Both the position numbers and the translations under genes were made by a program. Source: Arabidopsis thaliana (taxonomy: Eukaryota; Streptophyta; Magnoliopsida; Brassicales; Brassicaceae). From it: DNA of 64,000 bases. Below, piece after piece: positions 59,457-64,000 of the stretch (within the stretch, counting starts at the first letter, position 1; each line of letters begins with the position of its first letter). Where the stretch lies: contig NC_003071.7 in the NCBI RefSeq assembly GCF_000001735.4, positions 9,975,151-10,039,150 of the forward strand. Direction: 5' to 3'. The notes beneath the pieces are model-generated. The model worked only from the letters and a program-made list of their open reading frames with translations. It was not told the DNA's origin and made no database searches.

Positions 59457-60769
59457 TTAAGAGAATTTGTCGGCGATTGCCAATAGATGGTCACTTAGTA
59501 GTTGAGGTTTGCAAAACAATGGCAAATGATCCGTCCCTTCCATCTCTATCACTAAATTCGGCGGATAGTTATCGATCATCCATCGTTGATATTCTTCCGA
59601 GATGGTGTGGTCATCTTTGCTCACAATGTAAGCTCGAGGAACAGATCCATACCCTTTTTCAGAAAAGTTCTTCATCCTCGATAAATCATTAAGAAATAAT
59701 GAACCAGGCCTCTTTAGAAGCAATCTAAGCTCAAGATCCTAAATCAAGATTAACATATTCATGAGTACTATATATATGTCATCATCATAATGATGATTAC
59801 TTCCTTTTTTTTTGTTATAATGATGATTATATATAAATTACTTCAATAGGAGAAAGTTGGAGGATACGGTGCTTCGTGAACTCAGCGCTGAAGACCACAT
59901 ACGGCTCGAGCTCAGAGCCCATCCAATCTTCTGGTGTCATGGTGCTTGCAAACTTTTACATTAGGAAAAGAAAAACACATTCATACTTATTTTCCAAGCT
60001 CAATACAGTTAAATATACAAGTAGATAACCATACGGTAGTAATCTCCCTAGTGACAACCATGAATATGAAACATGTCCGAAACACTACAATTTAATCTCT
60101 AAGAACAAAGTTGAATCTTAGGATGATATGGTGGTAAAACTCTAATTACCACTAAAGTGACACTACTTTGACTTTACTAATTTAGATGTAACCAAAACTC
60201 GTTGTATACACCACCACAGACGGACTAATTTAGATTATCTAACACATGACCTATGATAATAGCATATACACCACAAATATTAAAGGCTACAAAATAAAAT
60301 CTCGATTTAATGGAACGATTGGACTGACTAATCGGACGTATAGACCAAAAGGAATTGTTATGTTGATCAATTTTTGAACAAAATTTGGTCGCTTAAAAAC
60401 GAGGTATACCTTTTCCAGGACGAACGATGGTGAGTTTTTGGTGTCGGGCATGAAAGAAGTTACGAAGACAGAGACAGAGATTTTGTCGGGAAACTTATCC
60501 ATGGCTATGGCTAAAGTCAAACCTCCATAGCTATGACCCACGAGCACAACCTTCTCATCATTCGGCAATGAAGTCATTAGCTGAATCAACGGCTCAGAAT
60601 ATTGTTCGCATGTGGAAATGTCAGTGATCGACCTTGTGTCTATACCACAAGCAGCTAGGTCTAAGGCGGTTACACGATGGCCCGAAGCCTCGAGCAGCGG
60701 CTTCACCTTGTACCAGCACCACGCGCCGAGGCACGAACCATGTACTAGCACGAAATGTTGCTTCATCAT
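59457..60769 (-). CDS. MES8: Methylesterase MES8
   Basis: Three exons, 60410-60769, 59842-59952 and 59457-59738, give 250 aa from MMKQHFVLVHGSCLGAWCWY; an upstream in-frame ATG adding 22 hydrophobic residues exists but lacks support from paralogues. The nucleophile motif is GHSYGG (Ser 80), unlike AHSMGG in the neighbours; Asp 199/200 is in SKDD and His 228 in GTDHLPLF. It is the most divergent member of the array here, with a second exon shorter by nine codons, and probably represents the older copy. Substrate not known to me. It corresponds to At2g23590. Confidence 0.93.
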
Positions 60770-62460
60770 CTCCTCACTCTTCACACATCCACATATAAGT
60801 AAAGAGATTATAAAGCTTATCCCGTTTTCATACATTTTTCTTACTCTTCTGATTTAGATTATCAAACACGTATCCAAACAATTAAGCCACGTGGTCATTG
60901 TCCGACTCTACAATCTCTCTCCGTTTCTTCTCTCATTCCTTTATAACAAAAAAGACAGAGCACAATGACTAGATTTACGGTAGTAACACGTAAAATAGTA
61001 TTATTTACATTTAAGTTTATCTTTATTGAGGAAATTAGGTTCAGTCTTTTTCTTATATATATCGGTGTATTATGTGATATTAATTATACGAGAGTCTATT
61101 ATAATATTTTTCAAACACTTTGTGTTTCATACTATTATCAATTTATCATATTCCCTTTTCTTATTTTTTTCCTACTCTTCATCATCCACACATAACACAT
61201 AAATGTTTACATTGAGTAAATTAGGTTTAGTCTTTTTCTTTATATATATCGATGTATTATGTGACATTAATCTTACGAGAGTCTATTATAATTCTTCCTA
61301 AACACTTTTGTATTTTTTACTCTTATCAATCTATCATATTCCTTTCTCTTACTTTTTTCTACTCTTCATCAACTACATATATCTTCTTATATAATAAGAG
61401 AAGGTTTTTTCTAACTTTGCCTACCAATACGACATTTGGCACTCTATTTTGATGACATGTGTACTTATCATTAATTGTAGTTTGACTAAAATAATTTATT
61501 AATAAATATAACATTTATTTAGAAAATAGTCATTAAACTATAAAAATACTACATATTAAACTACAATTTTGAAATGATTTTTTTTCTATCATAATTGCAA
61601 CTCTCTTAACTAATTACAAAATCAAATCTTTTAAATTTTGACATGATATTATGTTTTAGACTGCACATTAATAGTTCACAACTACAAATAATTCTCCAAT
61701 TTTATAAGATTTTTTTCCATTTTTAGTTCTTTTAAACAATAATTAATTAAAATAATTTTGTTTCGATCTTATATGATTAATTTTTTTTAAAAGCTGTTAA
61801 AATTTGATATCTTACATTTGCTCATATTTTAACAGTTTTTCTTTTTATATGTTATTTATGCATGTATATATTAATAAACATATCATATCTTATTTTTACA
61901 AAATAAATGTATGATAAAGTAAATTAAAAAATAATTTGTTGATATAAACTCATACATAATAGTTCCAAAACATTTTATTTTGTAAGTGATTTATTCAAAA
62001 CAATGATAAAAGAATAGTAATTATAGTATATATTTTATGATGTATCACTTATCAATATTTAAATACTACATATGCTTTTAAAAATATGATTTAATAAAAA
62101 ATAAATGAGTAGATGTAAAGCTCACCTGATTAAAAAAGACTCAAATGACCATAGTTTTGATAACGGTTAAAAACAACGAGAGAAAGAAAATTAGGATTAA
62201 ACACCATGCAGTTAAACCTCATTAAGGTCATTAGTGGCTCAATGAGATTGAATACTCAGTGTCTCATGTAATGTTTTAAAAAAAAAGAAATTATTAGTTT
62301 GTTACTCATGTAACGTTCATGTTATAAACGTTCTTCTATAATTATTAACCTTTATTAGTTATACCCTAACAATCTACTTTTCTAATATAAATAGCAAATA
62401 TTTACACAGACACAACACACACATATTTACAAGTGCTTTTGTTTCCTTTGACAATTGAAG
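60770..62460. other. MES8 upstream region, AT-rich repeats
   Basis: Includes a direct repeat of about 170 bp (copies near 61024-61190 and 61212-61380, period about 188 bp; both begin attgag.aaattaggtt and share ttacgagagtctattata-type text). From about 61382, tcttatataataagagaagg and the following tttggca.tctattttgatga phrase resemble Arabidopsis Helitron 5' ends, but the 3' end was not identified. No gene seen. Confidence 0.5.
61024..61380 (+). repeat. Direct repeat, about 170-bp units, two copies
   Basis: Both copies share a TATATATATCG.TGTATTATGTGA core and end in ctactcttcatca. They are moderately diverged. Confidence 0.75.
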
Positions 62461-62534
62461 TTATTCAATTACTGAAAGAAAAATGAAAGATGGTTTGCTG
62501 TATCACCAACATTTACGGTATCACCAACGTTTAC

Positions 62535-63020
62535 GGCAAGAGTCCTAACCTTATCAATTTGTCTCTTTCATTTAACGTTTGGACTCATATTACCTTTCAG
62601 TTTTTTTTTATCTTTTTCTTTTAGTTTTTGTGAATGATTTCATATTGTTTAATGTTTCTAAAATGGTTATATTGAGTCTTACTTACATGTTTTTGTTTTG
62701 TTCTAAATGTAAATCGAGAAATTTTTTTTTTTTTTTTTTTTTGGAAGTAGACATCAAATGCACTTTAAACCATAAATGAATATGAAAGAGGAAGCAAAAC
62801 AGGCAAGAGTCTCAACCTTATCAATTTGTCTCCTTCATTTAAAGTTTGGATTCATAATAGCTTTCAGATTTTGTTTTTCTTTGTAAGTTTTTGTAAATGA
62901 TTTTACATTGTTTAAAGTTTCTAAATTAGTTATATTGAGTCTTACTTATATATTTTTGTTAGTTTTTTTTTTGTAGGCATCAAATGCACTTTAAACCATT
63001 TAAATGGATATGAAAGAAAA
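62535..63020 (+). repeat. Diverged direct repeat, about 225-265 bp, two copies
   Basis: gcaagagtc..aaccttatca starts a unit at 62535 and again at about 62802. Both contain ttatattgagtcttactta and end with catcaaatgcactttaaacc (62752 and 62978). The first copy is longer because of a poly-T expansion near 62722-62742. Confidence 0.8.
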
Positions 63021-63676
63021 AGTTAGCATACTATGGATAGTAGAGTCAATTACAAGAGAAAGAAAGAATCAAAGTTTTGATCATTCATAAAATACAAAAA
63101 TTCAGGCAAGTGTTTTAGTTAGTCTCAAAAAATGATGGAGCGATAATAACAGGTATGACCACAATAATTATATAACTATTTATTTGTCTTTCCAAATTAA
63201 ATATTTTGAATTAATTTTTGCTATAAATAGTTACCAAATTTTGTTGACTTATATGCTCTCTAAAACAAAACTTAAATTGTTTTCTGATTTTTAATATAAT
63301 GAAGCTCAATTCTTAGTTTCTGAAGAAAACATGATCAACATTAGTTCACTCATACAAATTACAAAAATCTATGTCTATAATACACATTAGAAAATTATAT
63401 TGAAGCAAAAAAAAAATAGATTCTTTTATAGGAGTGACATATTGAAATGATTTAAGATTTATCTTCTCCAAGTTTATATTTTCTTAAATTGTTTTAAAAA
63501 TTTATTTAAACAAAAAAAAATAACAGTGTAAGGTTCATAATCTAAAATTAAAATTTAGAATTTAGCTTTTACAATAATATTTTTTAAACTCATAACAACA
63601 ACAAAGAAAAAACTTAAAACAAAACAAAACAATATTTGAGATACTGTGAAAGGGGATTAGGAAATGAGAGAATGAA

Positions 63677-63974
63677 AATAAATTGTGGGAGTTAATTTTT
63701 AATTTATTGTGTGTTGAAAAAAATGGTGTGGAGAAATATAATTAATTTATATATATTTATGATTTCAGTTTTGTAAATAAATTGTGGGAGTTAATTTTTA
63801 ATTTATTGTGTGTTGAATAAAATGGTGTGGAGAAATATAATTAATTTATATATATTTATGATTTCAGTTTTGTAAATAAATTGTGGGAGTTAATTTTTAA
63901 TTTATTGTGTGTTGAATAAAGTAGAGTGGATGAATATAATTGATACATATTTTTATGATTTCAGTTTTATATTA
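63677..63974 (+). repeat. Tandem array, three copies of a 99-bp unit
   Basis: aaattgtgggagttaatttt begins at 63680, 63779 and 63878, exactly 99 bp apart. Copies 1 and 2 are almost identical; copy 3 diverges after its first half. AT-rich, non-coding. Confidence 0.92.
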
Positions 63975-64000
63975 AACTGTGTGTTAAATATGTTATTTAT

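Noticed and set aside
63677-63974. CRISPR-like array
   Set aside because: Whole 99-bp units repeat without unique spacers, and the sequence is a plant genome; it is a simple tandem repeat.

Overview
This is plant nuclear DNA. It has AT-rich intergenic DNA, GT-AG introns and plant-specific gene families. The gene content and order match Arabidopsis thaliana chromosome 2, roughly the At2g23430 to At2g23590 interval. Gene names come from recognising the encoded proteins; exon limits were read from splice sites and checked for reading-frame continuity.

Layout, left to right. 1-4.6 kb: the CDK inhibitor KRP1/ICK1 (minus) and the small secreted-peptide gene CEP3 (plus). 4.6-13.7 kb: gene-poor, transposon-littered DNA with a PIF/Harbinger remnant, a 5'-truncated LINE with clear target-site duplications, a MITE-like element and a decayed RNase H relic. 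It also holds a second CEP-type peptide gene with a His/Gln-rich spacer. 13.8-26.3 kb: the receptor-like kinase WAKL14 (minus), the extra-large G protein XLG1 (plus) and RUS4 (minus, convergent with XLG1). About 26.4-34.4 kb: one apparently intact VANDAL-type Mutator-like transposon, recognised as Hiun (VANDAL21). It carries vanC (anti-silencing factor), vanB and vanA (transposase), and its non-coding parts hold at least 15 copies of the 9-bp YAGTATTAY motif. 36.4-41.8 kb: the BAHD acyltransferase SDT and a PLP-fold protein. 43-45.3 kb: a Helitron-type repeat block containing two U-snRNA-like promoter modules. 45.5-47.7 kb: a CDCA7-type zinc-finger protein. 49.2-50.9 kb: a GDSL lipase. 51-61 kb: a tandem minus-strand array of methylesterase genes (MES6, MES7, MES19, MES4, MES8). 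MES19 has a nonsense codon, and gene fragments at the array edge include a near-perfect inverted repeat derived from a MES exon. 61-64 kb: AT-rich direct repeats and a 3 x 99-bp tandem array.

Themes. The transposon encodes both its transposase and a factor known to strip DNA methylation from motif-bearing copies, so protein and target motifs lie together here. A host CDCA7-type protein, from a family that supports DNA methylation with DDM1/HELLS-type remodelers, lies about 11 kb away by coincidence of linkage. The MES array shows birth, decay and possible small-RNA by-products of tandem duplication. The strongest leads are the motif arrays in the transposon, the MES inverted repeat, the second CEP-like gene and the orphan snRNA-type promoters.
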